Origin: Blepharisma stoltei
Lineage: Eukaryota; Ciliophora; Heterotrichea; Heterotrichida; Blepharismidae
Assembly (NCBI GenBank): GCA_914767885.1
Contig: CAJZBQ010000037.1
Span: 310,001 to 374,000, forward strand
Direction: 5' to 3'
Length of the DNA: 64,000 nucleotides
Made by a program: the position numbers and the translations under genes. This document shows positions 9,551 to 20,328 of this stretch, in pieces. Numbering within the stretch: the first letter of the stretch is position 1; every line of letters starts with the position of its first letter. The notes under the pieces were generated by a model. That model was not told the origin of the DNA. It saw only the letters and a list, made by a program, of their open reading frames with translations, and ran no database searches.

Positions 9551-10997
9551 TTACTTCTTCATTGTGATATCTTGATGAACTTTTATTGTGTGATCAAATT
9601 TATCATAAGACACTGAAACGTCTCTTGGAACTGTCCATACATAATTTTCCATTGCATGCTTAGCTTCTTCAAAACTATTTGACCAGAAATAAATTGGCTG
9701 CAATGATGTGATAGGAAATGGGACATGGGCCGCCTTTAGAGGGTCAAAAAACCTGATTTCAGGTTTGTCTGAAACTGCATTTTTAATCTCATCAACTGAG
9801 CTTAAACATCCAGCTCCATATACTTTTTTTTCTCCATTTGCCTTCTTAATAATCCCAAATATTTTTATTTTTTATTTTATAAAATATACCTAATTACAAT
9901 TTAATTAAAGCATTCATATGGCTTAGCCTTTATCCTATTTTGCATAAAAAATGGGATAGCGGTTACCAGTAAATATGCTTTATTTCATATAATTAGATAT
10001 ATAAAATAAAGCAATTTGCAAAATTTACCAAAGCCATCCCAAATTCAATAGAATACCAATAGCAAGTGCCTAATTTTTTTATTTCTTCATCACTAACTCC
10101 TAGTGAAGCTAGTCCAATTTCTTGTGAAAAGTCAGCAAAATCAGGATCTGCAAATAGAGGAGCATGCCCAATTAATTCATGAATTATGTCTGGTTCTGGT
10201 GTATAAAATGGCACCGAATGATGCCTTATATATTGTGTTGACGCAAAAACTCTAAATGCCAAAAAATTCAAAAAATCTCTTTGAGATAGCAACCCAGTGA
10301 TGGGCTTCAGCCTAAATCCAGTTTTTTGTATTAAATATTCATTAATATCTTGTAGCTGTGGGATATTGTCCTCCCTAAAACTGCAATGTTTTTTAAACTC
10401 TTCAACAGCTTGATTATATTCATCACATGCATACTGTTTATGCAGAGGGTCTAAAGCTCTATAAGCAGTTTGCCAGGTCTCTATTTCTTGGTCAGTATAA
10501 TGGACAACAGGTACTTTTGCATCACTAAGTTTATAGCCCATGGCGATTTTCGCTATTTCTGTTCTTCTTTGTCTATAAATTTCATCATTAAATCCTGGAT
10601 GATCACTATCTAAATCGGCACCAGCAGCTAGGCAAGACTGGTCCAAATGGTCAAGGTCTTCGAATGATCTTGGGAACCATGGAACTTCTTTGCTTTTAAC
10701 AATTTGTGTTTTAAAACCAAGTTTGTCTAGGTGCTTTAGTATCCTTTTCATCTTAGGGTCATCACTTAATTCGAAATCAAGCTTAAAGTCATAGCCTTTT
10801 CGGAAGTCAATAATTTCTGCCGGGCGAGATTGAATGTGGGTAATATTGATGTTGTAAGCCGAAAAAGCTTCAAGAGCATCTTGAAGTCTGCCTGGTCCGT
10901 CGTTTTTAACAGTTAAAATCATTGATTTGAGGTGCTCCAAAGGCTCATGGTGAGATTTTAGCTTGGAGAAAAACCGGGCTAAACGATAGCAGCTCAT
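9551..10997 (-). CDS. Phenylalanine 4-hydroxylase (pterin-dependent)
   Basis: Converts phenylalanine to tyrosine using tetrahydrobiopterin and non-haem iron. N-terminal ACT-like regulatory domain (MILTVKNDGPGRLQDALEAF) then the catalytic domain: PFYTPEPDIIHELIGHAPLF carries the two iron-binding His (HELIGH) and CYWYSIEFG the iron-binding Glu. The C-terminus VYGAGCLSSVDEI ... LQPIYFWSNSFEEAK ... RDVSVSYD lies beyond a 184-bp insert (9852-10035). With it removed the protein is 420 aa and reads EFGIIKKANGEKKVYGAG, as in the family (about 450 aa in animals). Substrate Phe rather than Tyr/Trp is inferred from overall similarity. Confidence 0.9.
9852..10035. other. 184-bp insert in phenylalanine hydroxylase with 9-bp direct repeats
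   Basis: ATCCCAAAT occurs at 9852-9860 and 10036-10044. Removing 184 bp restores the frame and the conserved EFG(x)I(K) stretch. No TA pair gives the same product: the repeats lack TA. It could be a non-TA IES or a small retroposon-like insert. An internal inverted repeat GCTTTAT...ATAAAGC is present. Confidence 0.6.
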
Positions 10998-11194
10998 TTA
11001 TAAACTATTGACTAATTTTAATGTGGATAAAATTGCGAATTAAATAATAGGATAATAATCATAAAACATTGAGAGAATAATTAATAAAAACCTTCGAAAT
11101 GACTATTTGGTACTTAGGATTTCTTTGTTAATAAAATGAGCAGTAAATAAGCAGTTGAGAAAAAAACTGATAAAACATTAATTATACATAAATA

Positions 11195-11278
11195 TAGTTA
11201 GTGACACTGACTGGCACGGGGTGCTTATGGCTCAGTTTCGAGCCAAAAGCACCCCGTGCCAGTCAGTGTCGCTGACTA
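11195..11278. mobile_element. Hairpin IES, 84 bp
   Basis: Palindrome TATAGTTAGTGACACTGACT...AGTCAGTGTCGCTGACTATA with arms of about 38 bp and an unpaired loop near GCTCAGTTTCGAGC. TA at both ends. It lies just upstream of the next gene's start codon, so its removal affects only the leader. Confidence 0.85.
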
Positions 11279-11303
11279 TAAAATAGTTTACAGTAAACTC
11301 TCC

Positions 11304-11831
11304 ATGGAAGCTCCTCTCTCACAAAGCTGCAGGTCTTCTTCAAATTTATTTACCTTTGAGCCTATTGATCTCATGCAAACTCAACACAGGATTGAGCATA
11401 GGCGAAAAAATTCTTATATCAGAATAAGCATAAAACAACAAAAGCCAACAAATTCAGTTGTAAAGAAGCAGCAATCTTCTATAAAATTAAAAGGCAAGCA
11501 GACTTTAACAAATGCTATGAGTTGTCGAAAACTGATTAGCTCTGATTGTCTAAGCAATAATTTTACTCAAACATATAAGCCGCAATTATTGATTAAGAAA
11601 ATTCCTTTAATTAATTCCAGGCAATTGACTGATAGAAAAAGCAATAAAATTCCAACTTATAGGAATTCTTTGAAATTTAATTATGGCAGTCAATTCAATG
11701 AGTTTCAAAATTTTGAAGCTGAAGAAGCAAAATTAGAGATGCTTAAAATAGTTATTCAGTCGCCAAAAATTGAAAACACAGCTGAATCATCTTCTGATGA
11801 GGAAATTTATGAGCCAAAATATTCTTTATAA
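11304..11831 (+). CDS. Hypothetical basic protein
   Basis: 175 aa from the ATG at 11304 (MEAPLSQSCRSSSN). An upstream in-frame ATG at 11256 lies inside the hairpin IES and so is absent from the expressed gene. The protein is Lys/Arg/Ser-rich and low in hydrophobic residues, with an acidic C-terminus (SSSDEEIYEPKYSL). No family recognised. Confidence 0.55.
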   Translation: MEAPLSQSCRSSSNLFTFEPIDLMQTQHRIEHRRKNSYIRISIKQQKPTNSVVKKQQSSIKLKGKQTLTNAMSCRKLISSDCLSNNFTQTYKPQLLIKKIPLINSRQLTDRKSNKIPTYRNSLKFNYGSQFNEFQNFEAEEAKLEMLKIVIQSPKIENTAESSSDEEIYEPKYSL

Positions 11832-12347
11832 AACATTTTTTATGATCAGAATTTTAAGATTAATATATTTGGAGTGATCTTACTTTATAAGTATATGCTG
11901 CATTTTAATATTATTTAATATATAAGTTAGAAGATTGATTAAACATATCACTCAACAAATTTATTTTATTTTTAGTAACCTTAAAATCGTGAATTCTATA
12001 TATCTATTTTTTATTAAATTAAATTTTATTTTGGATAGAGCGATTGCTATTTATATCGTAAAACTAAAATTTATTTAGAATTTTTGAGTTTCTGATTTTA
12101 TTATTTCAATATTTTAAATTTAATAATTCCAAAATCAGTTTGTATAAAAATTGTTGAAGAATTAAATAAAAAGAGAATAGTCTAATTATTTTTAGATTTA
12201 AGGTTTAATGTCTTCCAAATATCATTTAAATGTGTTTATCAGCAGATTATAATTATAATAAGTCTAATTTTTTTTTCTAATTTAATAACTAATATTTATC
12301 TCTTTATATTATTATGACTCCTATTTTTTAATCATTTTAGCCATATT
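11832..12347. other. Intergenic, AT-rich
   Basis: About 500 bp of AT-rich sequence between two plus-strand genes. I see no open frame, hairpin or repeat in it. Confidence 0.5.
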
Positions 12348-13782
12348 TTGTTTAATTTTTATAAAATGTTTTTTCGAATCAGACCATTTTTTATGCCTAA
12401 TCTATTACTGACAGCTAGGCCATTCTCTCAAAGAAATCCGTTTGACCCTGAAGCCATTGCCCCTTCTATTCCTGAAGATCAGCCAAATGATCCTATTTAC
12501 TTCGAAAAAGGTGACACCAGAGAAATAGGAAAAAAATTATCCGCAAAAATATATAAGAAAATTGCTGTTATGACAGGCTCAGGAATTTCTGTTAAGGCAG
12601 GAATTCATGATTTTCGAACTCCTACAACAGGACTTTATGCTCAAATCGAAGATCCTGATTTACCTTTCCCAGAAGCTATATTTGATCTAAACTATTTCAA
12701 GCTTGACCCCGAGCCCTTTTACAGGATAAGCCCTAATTTGATCACAACAAACAAAATTCCTACCCTTACTCATTATTTTTTGAAATTATTAGAAGATCAA
12801 GGAATTTTACTTATGTGTTATACTCAAAATATTGATAGTTTAGAAAAAAAAGCTGGTCTTTCCTCTAAAAAGCTAGTTCAAGCTCATGGAAACGTTGATC
12901 ACTCCCATTGTACTTCATGCAAAAATAAATAAAATGGCATTCGGTTCGAGAGAAATTGGCTCTGCCATTTTCTCTCTCCCTCATGGAATTTTATTTATGG
13001 GGTTGGGTTTTCTCTTGAGAACTTCTGCACAGCAACAGCCGTTTAACTTTGGGGATAACCAAAGGCACGGCTCCTCAGTGCATTCAAGACACTCGGAGTT
13101 TTACCTCTCAGCACATCCCCACGGGAGGATGACCCTTAGGCGGAACACGCGCAGGAGCTGAGTCGGAGCGAGCGACGGCAACGCGCCGGGTGAGATGTGC
13201 GGCGATTTATCTAGCGACTAGCCTTATAGAAGGCTTGGGTGTGGGCTGACCACATATTCCAAGATGGCTTGGTGACGTCACTAGTTGTCGCTTTGACCCT
13301 TTTTTATTAAGGGGTGTGGGCACTAGACACCTTAAAGACTATGTAACTAAGTAAGTAAGTACTTCATGCAAAAAGATTATCCAATTTCTGAATTAAGGCA
13401 GCATATGCTTTCTAAACAGCCTGCATTTTGTGAATGTGGTGGAACTATTAAGCCTGACATTGTATTTTTTGGAGAAAAATTGCCTCAAGAATTTCACTCT
13501 AAATCAGAATTAATTTTATATGCAGATTTGCTATTAATTATAGGGACAAGTTTAACGGCTTATCCATTTGCATCATTAGCTCAGATGGTTAGCCCTAATA
13601 CTCCTCGAATAGTTATTAATAAAGGAGGCTATAATGCTTTTGCACAGAATGGGTTCAAATTCGATTCTGAAATGAAAAGAGATATTTTCTTTGATGGAGA
13701 TTGCGATGAAATAATTAGTGATATAGTAAAAGACACTCAATGGGATGACAGCTTGAAGAAGCTTGTAGAAAGGAAAAATTAG
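12348..13782 (+). CDS. Sirtuin (Sir2-family NAD-dependent deacylase)
   Basis: Class I-like sirtuin. Rossmann motif MTGSGISVKAGIHDFR, substrate loop IPTLTHYF, NAD site TQNIDSLEKKAGL, catalytic QAHGN, zinc Cys pairs CTSC and CECG, then KPDIVFFGEKLP, IIGTSLTAYPFASL and VINKGG. Note the unusual GSGIS for GAGIS and AGIHDFR for AGIPDFR. The N-terminus MFNFYKMFFRIRPFFMPNLL is hydrophobic/basic and may target mitochondria; ATGs at residues 7 and 16 are alternatives. A retroposon interrupts the gene between the first zinc Cys pair and KDYPISEL. Excision between TA 12930 and TA 13360 (430 bp) keeps the frame (334 aa); excision at the target duplication (449 bp) does not. Confidence 0.88.
12910..13374 (+). 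mobile_element. SINE-like retroposon inside sirtuin exon
   Basis: Target duplication of 16 bp, GTACTTCATGCAAAAA, at 12910-12925 and 13359-13374; body 12926-13358. Starts TAAATAAAATGGCATTCGG, contains GGTTCGAGAG close to the start (box-B-like), and ends in (TAAG)3. Same family as 6954-7403 (reverse) and a diverged relative at 45925. No reverse transcriptase; non-autonomous. Confidence 0.9.
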
Positions 13783-14329
13783 AAATACTGATAAGGCTAT
13801 TTTATAAATATTTTTGTAAATTTTTTTAGGCAGGGCAAATCAAAAATAAAATTATAAGTAAAGATATTGATTTATTTTTATGAGCTAAATGTGATCGAAT
13901 TTAATACAATTTATTTGCGAATAAAAATAAATATTCCGCAAAACTGGCAGTGATAAAAAATATAAAAAATCTATCAGAGAACCCCTAAAATTATAAGTGA
14001 TAAGCTATATTTAACTCGGCTTAGTATAATATAAAATTATTTCACATAATAAGAATAATTAATATATTTTCATTTCTTTGGGAATAAAATCAGGTGTAAT
14101 TTCATTGATATTCCTTTTTTGACATATCTAGTGTATTTTCATAGTAAATTTATTATAATAATAGCCTGAGCATATCCAAAAAGAAGCTGAATCCAATATT
14201 TCTGAGATTTCAAAGTCTGATTATTCATAAACTAAAATTAAAATTTCAGCAGCTTTAATTTCCCTAAACTTTTTAATGTTACACATATCTTGTATAGAAA
14301 CAGAGATATTTTTAAGATTTTGACATACT
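13783..14329. other. Intergenic, AT-rich
   Basis: About 550 bp between the sirtuin and an intergenic MITE. I see no gene or repeat. Confidence 0.5.
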
Positions 14330-14677
14330 TACTCTCCCTCCGTGAACAAACAAAATCATTAGAGAAATTACTGTTTTTTGCCCAAAAAACACCCTCCGTG
14401 AGTGAGCATAACATTTTTAATAGAAAAATTTTTTATGGAAAAAATATTGATATATAAGTGATAATTATATAATCAAATCTCTAGCTAATTCTGTTTAATT
14501 TTAAACAAACTGCGTTTAAAGCATAATTTTACAAATTAAATTAATATTTGCTTTCCATTTTTGCGAATTAGGATTTTTTTAAATTTCGAAAAAAAATTTC
14601 AATAAAATTCATATATAAATTATTTTGAAAAAAAAAAATTAACCCCCCTCCATGAGCGAAAAGATTTTTTGTTTGGT
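14330..14677. mobile_element. MITE family A copy, intergenic, right end damaged
   Basis: Left end TTACTCTCCCTCCGTGAACAAAC and internal CACCCTCCGTGAGTGAGC match family A in sequence order with the transportin copy. The right end has AACCCCCCTCCATGAGCGAAA but lacks the mirrored GAGGGGGGAGTTA; the boundary at TTA 14677-14679 is a guess. Confidence 0.7.
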
Positions 14678-14787
14678 TAGAGAAAAAAGCGAAAATGCTA
14701 CCTTTAAATCTAGCCTTCATGTCTAATATTATAGCAAACAAAATAATTTTCATTTAATGATATAACTTAAAATCTAATATAATTAAA

Positions 14788-15645
14788 ATGATGCATGATT
14801 TGGGAAAGTAAATAATATTCAGTCGAAAACTCTTCGTAGGAGGACTTGCTCCACAAACAACTCGAGAAAAAATGATCGAGCATTTTCAAAGATATGGCCC
14901 AGTTCAAGACTGCATCTTAATGATTGACCGAGCTACTGGAAGATCACGATGCTTTGGATTCATAACAATGCATAGCAGTCAATCAGCTGATATGATCCTA
15001 GTTGAGGACCAAATTATTGATGGAAAAAAAGTTGACTGCAAGTTAGCAGTCCCGAGAGAACAAAATGCGCCGCCTCCAGTCCCAGACAATTTATCATCTC
15101 AAAGAACCAAAAAAATGTTTGTTGGAGGTCTTCCACCAGACGTGACAGAAGACATTTTCAGAGCTTTTTTCCAACAATTTGGACCAATTGAAGACAGTGT
15201 TGTTATGTTTGATAGGGAAACTGGAAGTCCAAGAGGTTTTGGCTTCATCACTTTTATAAGTGAAGATAGTGTTGAGAGAGTCCTAGAAAATTATGAACAT
15301 AATTATATTAATGGGAAATGAATTGAATGCAAAAAAGCTACGCCAAGATACAATCAGCCAGATGAAAGATATAAAATGCAATTCATGCCGTATCCAGGCG
15401 CAATGCCATATATGATGTATCCTCCTCAGCAACAGTTTTATAATCAAGCTTATAGTGATTATCCAAGCCTTTATGATCCTTATATAAACCAGCAAGTTCA
15501 AAATGAGAAGCCAGCTGATTCTTCTCCAAGTTTAATTGTTCAGCCTCAACAAAATGATGAAGCAAAAGATGAGCACATGAAACAGAAATTAATTGAAGAT
15601 TTGCTTGGAGAAGCAAAAGAAAGCTCCAAGAAAAACAAAATGTAA
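14788..15645 (+). CDS. Two-RRM RNA-binding protein (hnRNP A/Musashi-like)
   Basis: 280 aa. First exon MMHDLGN joined over a 15-nt intron (14808-14822) to RKLFVGGLAPQTT, the RNP2 of RRM1; RNP1 is CFGFITMHS. RRM2 has KKMFVGGLPPDVTEDIF and RGFGFITFIS. TGA at 15319 encodes Trp in NGKWIECKKATPRY, a conserved RRM end. The tail is Gln/Tyr/Pro-rich (MPYPGAMPYMMYPPQQQFY) and probably disordered, followed by an acidic/basic end. Likely an mRNA-binding regulator; targets unknown. The start was chosen because it precedes a canonical short intron in phase. Confidence 0.88.
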
Positions 15646-15807
15646 TTGATAGGTAGTGACAAAAGCAGAGGGAAAATTTTTAATTAATGCCCAGATAATA
15701 GAGCAGAATAATTTTTTTTCTATAAATAAGAATTTTTATCAAGGTTCATTAAAAATTGAGGAGATTCTCTAGAAAAAAAGCTGATAGACTATATTATTTT
15801 ATTTCCT

Positions 15808-16827
15808 TTAATAATCCCCTTCATCTGACTCCAAATCATCTGAATAATTTTCTGACTCAAATTCAGCTGAATATTCATTATAGTTTAGATCTCCAGGCTT
15901 CTCATTTGCTTGATAATCCTTTATAGAGCCATCATAATGACTTGAATATTCACTATCCCTACTTATCCCTGATTTATTTGTGGACAAATTATTTTTCTTA
16001 TTGGGTGAATATGCCAGCAATAGTGGAGTTGCCGATTTTTTTACCTCTTGAGACTGATTAGTGTTAACTTTTACCTTTTTGGCTGATCTCTGCAAAAACT
16101 TTTGAAATTCTTTTTGAAAATCTTCTTGTTTTTCTTTCTTTTTCCTTTCTTCTTCTTGCTTTTTCTTTGCTTCCTCAATCCTTTTTTTGACTTTTTCTTT
16201 TTGTTTTTCTTGCTCCTTCCTAAGATTTTCTTTAAACCACTCTAAATATTCTTTTTCAACTAACTCTTTTTTTTCTTTTTCTTCTTGCTCTTTATTTAGT
16301 TTTTCTAATTCTTGTTGTCGTTTCTTTTCTATTTCTTCTCTTCTTTTTTTTCTTTTTCAATTATTATAAGAAGATTGAGAAATTATTTTATTTTCTTCTT
16401 TTTCTTGGTTTTGTTTTAATTTCTCTTCTTCGATTTTTTGGCTAAAAGCATCTTGCAGCTGCTTTTTTAAGGAAAATTCTTCTTCTTTTTGCTGCTTTCA
16501 GTCATCGTAGTTTTTAAACAATTTTTCTTTATTTTCTCGATCGATTGATTTGGATCGCTGCTCTTTTCTGATTATTTTATCAATTTTATAGTTGAATTCG
16601 AAGTTCATTTCATTGCTAGATCTTGGGTCTTGATGAGATTTTAAGGCTCGCAAATATTCTTCAGATATAACTTTGGAGTGATTTTCTTGTTTTTTTAGAT
16701 CCTGAATAATTTTTACGATTTTGCAAATAGATATTCTGGGGTTATTTCTTATTAGTGGTGATGAAGTGACTTTGGGTTCATGAGATTCGTATCTGTTTAG
16801 AAGCTACCTTGACTTATCATATTCCAT
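15808..16827 (-). CDS. Coiled-coil protein, possibly CCDC34-like
   Basis: 334 aa with a 15-nt intron (16793-16807) after MEYDKSR. The middle, about residues 110-250, is a long Glu/Lys coiled coil; it contains YNNWKRKKRREEIEKK and EYLEWFKENLRKEQEKQ, which resemble the Trp-spaced segments of CCDC34-type proteins. Two Trp are encoded by TGA (DDWKQQ, NNWKRK). The C-terminus is Ser/Asp/Glu-rich (ESENYSDDLESDEGDY). A ciliary or cytoskeletal role is a guess. Confidence 0.6.
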
Positions 16828-17224
16828 TTAACGATTTAAATTATAATAATAAAATTTACAACTTTTCAAGATATACAGGAATCTTTCTAATGTAAATTAT
16901 TTTTATATTGAAAAAAATTAAATTAATTACATAAAATGCATCTGCAAGCTTTATATTAATTACTATAATAGTTTCTAGTTTATTAAATATGATTCGCAGA
17001 TTATTAAAGATATGGTAGAAGCATAAATAATTTTTGCTAGCCTAATAAATAATAGAAAATAAATAAAAATAAGCTTTTAAAATAATGAAACTGTGAATAA
17101 AATTGATATTTTTCGTACAATTTTATCAAATTTTCTATAGCAAATTTCTAAATAAATTTTCTAGAAAATCCAACTTAGTTGACTATATTTCAATTAAAAA
17201 TATGAGTTAATATAATTAATAAAA
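16828..17224. other. Divergent intergenic region
   Basis: About 400 bp of AT-rich DNA between two divergently transcribed genes; shared promoter space. No motif recognised. Confidence 0.4.
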
Positions 17225-17968
17225 ATGAATATCGAGAGGCCGGAAACATTGGAACGTGACGAGCTAATTTATCTCTCCCGCCTCGCCGAGCAATCAGAAC
17301 GTTACGAAGAAATGATTGGCTACGTTAAAGCTTTTGTCAAAAAGTCCACCCAAGACTTAACAGTTGACGAAAGAAACATCCTTTCAGTAGCTTATAAAAA
17401 TGTGGTAGGAGCCCGCAGGACTTCTTATAGAGTCTTGAATTCAATTGAGCACAAAGAAGAGAGACGAGGGAATGCTGCGCACAAAGCTTCAGCAGAGTCA
17501 TATCGTAATGAAGTTGAAGCTGAGCTCAGACGCAATTGTGATGATATTCTCAATCTGATTGATACTGACCTTATTCCTAAGGCTGCAAATTCGGAGGCTC
17601 GAGTGTTCTATTACAAAATGAAAGGCGACTATTACCGCTATATGTGCGAATTTTCTCAAGGAGCTGCCAAAAGTGGCCCTGCATCTAAAGCTGAGGAGGC
17701 TTATTTGGAAGCATTTGAGTTAGCGAAAAATGAGCTGCAGCCAACTCACCCAACTAGATTAGGATTGGCATTGAATTTCTCAGTGTTTTATTATGAAATT
17801 AAGCAGGAGCAAGGAAAAGCTTGTGATATGGCTAAAACTGCGTTTGACGAAGCAATTCCTGAGCTAGATAACATTTCAGAAGAAAACTATAAGGACGCAA
17901 CTTTGATAATGCAGTTACTGAGAGACAATCATACACTATGGACTTCTGGAGAAGCAGAAAAAGATTAA
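17225..17968 (+). CDS. 14-3-3 protein
   Basis: 247 aa, the normal family length, one exon. Dimeric adaptor that binds phosphoserine/phosphothreonine partners. Helices carry the signatures RNILSVAYKNVVGARRTSYR (family site 1) and YKDATLIMQLLRDNHTLW (family site 2). Phosphopeptide-binding basic residues in VGARRTSYR and FYYKMKGDYYRY are intact. Codon use is richer in GC than its neighbours, typical of a highly expressed gene. No IES. Confidence 0.97.
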   Translation: MNIERPETLERDELIYLSRLAEQSERYEEMIGYVKAFVKKSTQDLTVDERNILSVAYKNVVGARRTSYRVLNSIEHKEERRGNAAHKASAESYRNEVEAELRRNCDDILNLIDTDLIPKAANSEARVFYYKMKGDYYRYMCEFSQGAAKSGPASKAEEAYLEAFELAKNELQPTHPTRLGLALNFSVFYYEIKQEQGKACDMAKTAFDEAIPELDNISEENYKDATLIMQLLRDNHTLWTSGEAEKD

Positions 17969-18182
17969 ATTTAAAGTAGATAATTTAGAAAATTGATAAA
18001 ATTTTTATATTAATGTTCTCATTTACAAATCCAATTTATGCTATTGAAATCCCCAATTTTAAAGCAATACGCAAAATTAATTTTCTTAAAACAGAAAATA
18101 TTTGATAAGAATGACAAATAATTATCCAATTTCCCATCATTTCATAAAAAATCTAACTTTTTTTGAGTAAATTATTTATGTG

Positions 18183-18530
18183 TTACTCGCTTTCTACTTT
18201 CTCTGGTCTAAGCCCTTCGAAGGAGTCTACAGGTAAGTATCTAACCAAGGTGTAAAGTTCTTCTCCAGCGGTTTCTTCTTCAGTTCTTTTTCTTTCCATT
18301 CTGACTCTGACTCTGAAAGGTACATGTTTGATACCTCTTGACCATAAAAAGTTGTTAAGGTGGTAGTCAATTCTGACATCTTTAGTCTTCATTACTCTTT
18401 GAGCGAAGTCTTTGATGATTCTTATTGACTTAGGAGCACGCTTTTTGAGATTGGTGTGGTGGAGACGCTTGTGGAGATGAATGGTGTAATCTCTAGTCAC
18501 TGGCTCTAATTCTTTAGTTTCCTTAACCAT
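18183..18530 (-). CDS. RPL31: Large-subunit ribosomal protein eL31
   Basis: 115 aa, full length, one exon. VTRDYTIHLHKRLH, KKRAPKSIRIIKDFAQR, DVRIDYHLNNFLWSRGI and PFRVRVRMERKR follow eL31 throughout. It sits on the 60S surface near the exit tunnel. No IES, as for several other small highly expressed genes. Confidence 0.96.
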   Translation of the reverse strand: MVKETKELEPVTRDYTIHLHKRLHHTNLKKRAPKSIRIIKDFAQRVMKTKDVRIDYHLNNFLWSRGIKHVPFRVRVRMERKRTEEETAGEELYTLVRYLPVDSFEGLRPEKVESE

Positions 18531-18799
18531 ATTTAATAGTGCAAGATAAATCGAGCTAAGATGATATGCAGATTAGATAATTTGAAAAGTAAGTAGATCT
18601 TTAATATAGAAATAGCTTACTTTATATTGTAAATCTTTATATTATAAAATTAAGGCATAAATTGTATTTACCTGATAATTTTGTTCTACTCTGAATAAAG
18701 ATTAGCTTAATTCCATAAAGATTATAAAATTATCGAATTTTGAATTAATTATACAAAAATTATGCACTACTAATTTATTAGTTCACTATTGGCAAATAA

Positions 18800-19991
18800 A
18801 TGGGATGCAGCTGCAAATGCCAATGTGGAAGTAAATCAGACGACCCTGCACTAGAAATTTCACAAATAACTATTAAAGTAACCCTCACATAGGTTCTCGA
18901 AGATGATCAATACTCTCTAATTTCTAAAAAACCCACAAATTATGCGCGATCTCAAAAAATTGACTCCACAATGCAATCCGACTCAAAGTTTTTTTCCTCT
19001 CCTGATCTCTCTGAAAATCGCAATCAATTTGACGCTATGACTTTTCACCAAGCTTCCAACGATCTTTCTGAACAAATTAACTATCAATTTTCTGAAAACA
19101 ATCCATATAATCAGATTTCTGCGCAAACTATTTCAGATATTTCTCAAGAAAACTCATATCAAGCTTCTAAAAAAACGCCTTATCAATTATCTGAACAAGT
19201 TTCTTATGATATTTCTGAACAAATTCCTTATGAGCAAGCTATAAAATCTATATCAAAATTCCCTGCTTCCTTTGTAACGTTATGAAGCTCAGATGATTTT
19301 TTATTAGAAGGAGAGTTGATGAGGTATCGCCCAGGAATTTCTCGCCAATTTGTAGCTCGATGATGTCAAGTGACAAATTTTGAGTTTATGTACTTCAAAA
19401 ACCAATACTCAGCCCAATGCTGGTTTGACAAGCCTTTATGCCTAGTTCCGCTTTCTGAGATAAAAAATGTAAAAAGAGCGAAATTCAAAGTTCCGGAAAA
19501 GCAGCAAAAATTTAATAAATCCAATAACTTGTATAGTTTTTTCAATAAAAGCAATAATAAAAAATAGGAAATAATGCTTTATATGGATAAATTGATTGGC
19601 TGCTCTAATAACCTTATTGTTTTATTTTCTCGAATTAAGATACCAATTCGAGATCTTTTTGAATGAAGAAGACCAAATGACAGAATTATCGAGGCATGCA
19701 GATGAAAGTCCAATCAGTCAAGTTTTGATGCTAAAAGCAAGCGTTAACGACTTAAAACAAAGTGTAGAAAATGGAAAACTTATGAAAAGGCCTGTTAGAA
19801 GTGAATCCCCAGAAAAACAAGAAAAGAAAGGAAACTCTAAGAAGGGCCAAGGCTATGAAAGAATATCTTGGAGCACAAGAGAAATTGAATGATTTACTGC
19901 AGAGAGAAGATTACTTTTTAGTGCTCAGGACGAAGCCTCTTGTTTATTGTGGATAAGCACCATCCAAAATGCTATAAAAAATCTTAAATAA
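18800..19991 (+). CDS. PH-domain protein with Cys-rich MGC N-terminus
   Basis: 355 aa. MGCSCKCQCGSKSDD suggests myristoylation and palmitoylation. A 15-nt intron is at 18878-18892. A repetitive Ser/Gln/Tyr segment with about six copies of a (L/I)SEQ-x-x-Y unit follows. The C-terminal ~200 residues look like a PH domain: GELMRYRPGISRQFVARWCQV ... YQFEIFLNEEDQ ... ISWSTREIEWFTAERRLLFS ... LLWISTIQNAI, with the terminal helix Trp. Trp at ARWCQV, TLWSSD and EIEWFT are TGA. A 109-bp IES splits the domain. Removing intron and IES gives a length divisible by three. Likely lipid binding at membranes. Confidence 0.8.
19532..19640. other. IES, 109 bp, in PH-domain gene
   Basis: TAs at 19532 and 19641. 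Removal fuses AAT AAC TTG TAC CAA TTC GAG ATC (NNLYQFEI) and deletes two in-frame stops. AT-rich, no repeat match. Confidence 0.8.
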
Positions 19992-20328
19992 TTTTTTACT
20001 TTCCCTAAACTGGAATGAAGATTTTGATAATTTTGTAGGCTTTGCAAAAATTAGTAAATACCAGTTTAAAGGATAAGCCATCGATTTCTTTGCAATTTTT
20101 CCATTCTTTTCTTGCCGAAATAAAGTAATCTGCGATTTAGATATAAAATTCAGCTAAAAATAATGATAGTCTATCTGATTTTAAGCAAAAAATATCATTA
20201 ACTGTAATAAAATATTAATTTTTCGATTTTTTTAATAATTAAAAATAAAAAATTCTTTCTTCTAAATTTGCTAATTTATATATATTAAATATATTCAAAT
20301 AATTTAATTACTTTGCCATTTAGAACAC
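19992..20328. other. Intergenic between convergent genes
   Basis: About 340 bp, very AT-rich. It must hold the 3' ends of two converging transcripts; no motif or repeat recognised. Confidence 0.4.

Noticed and set aside
12936-13161. Open frames inside the retroposons (also 7169-7372, 46023-46325, 24705-24960, 44330-44584)
   Set aside because: They are repeat sequence read in an open frame; the same frame in the opposite-orientation copies shows no protein-like conservation.
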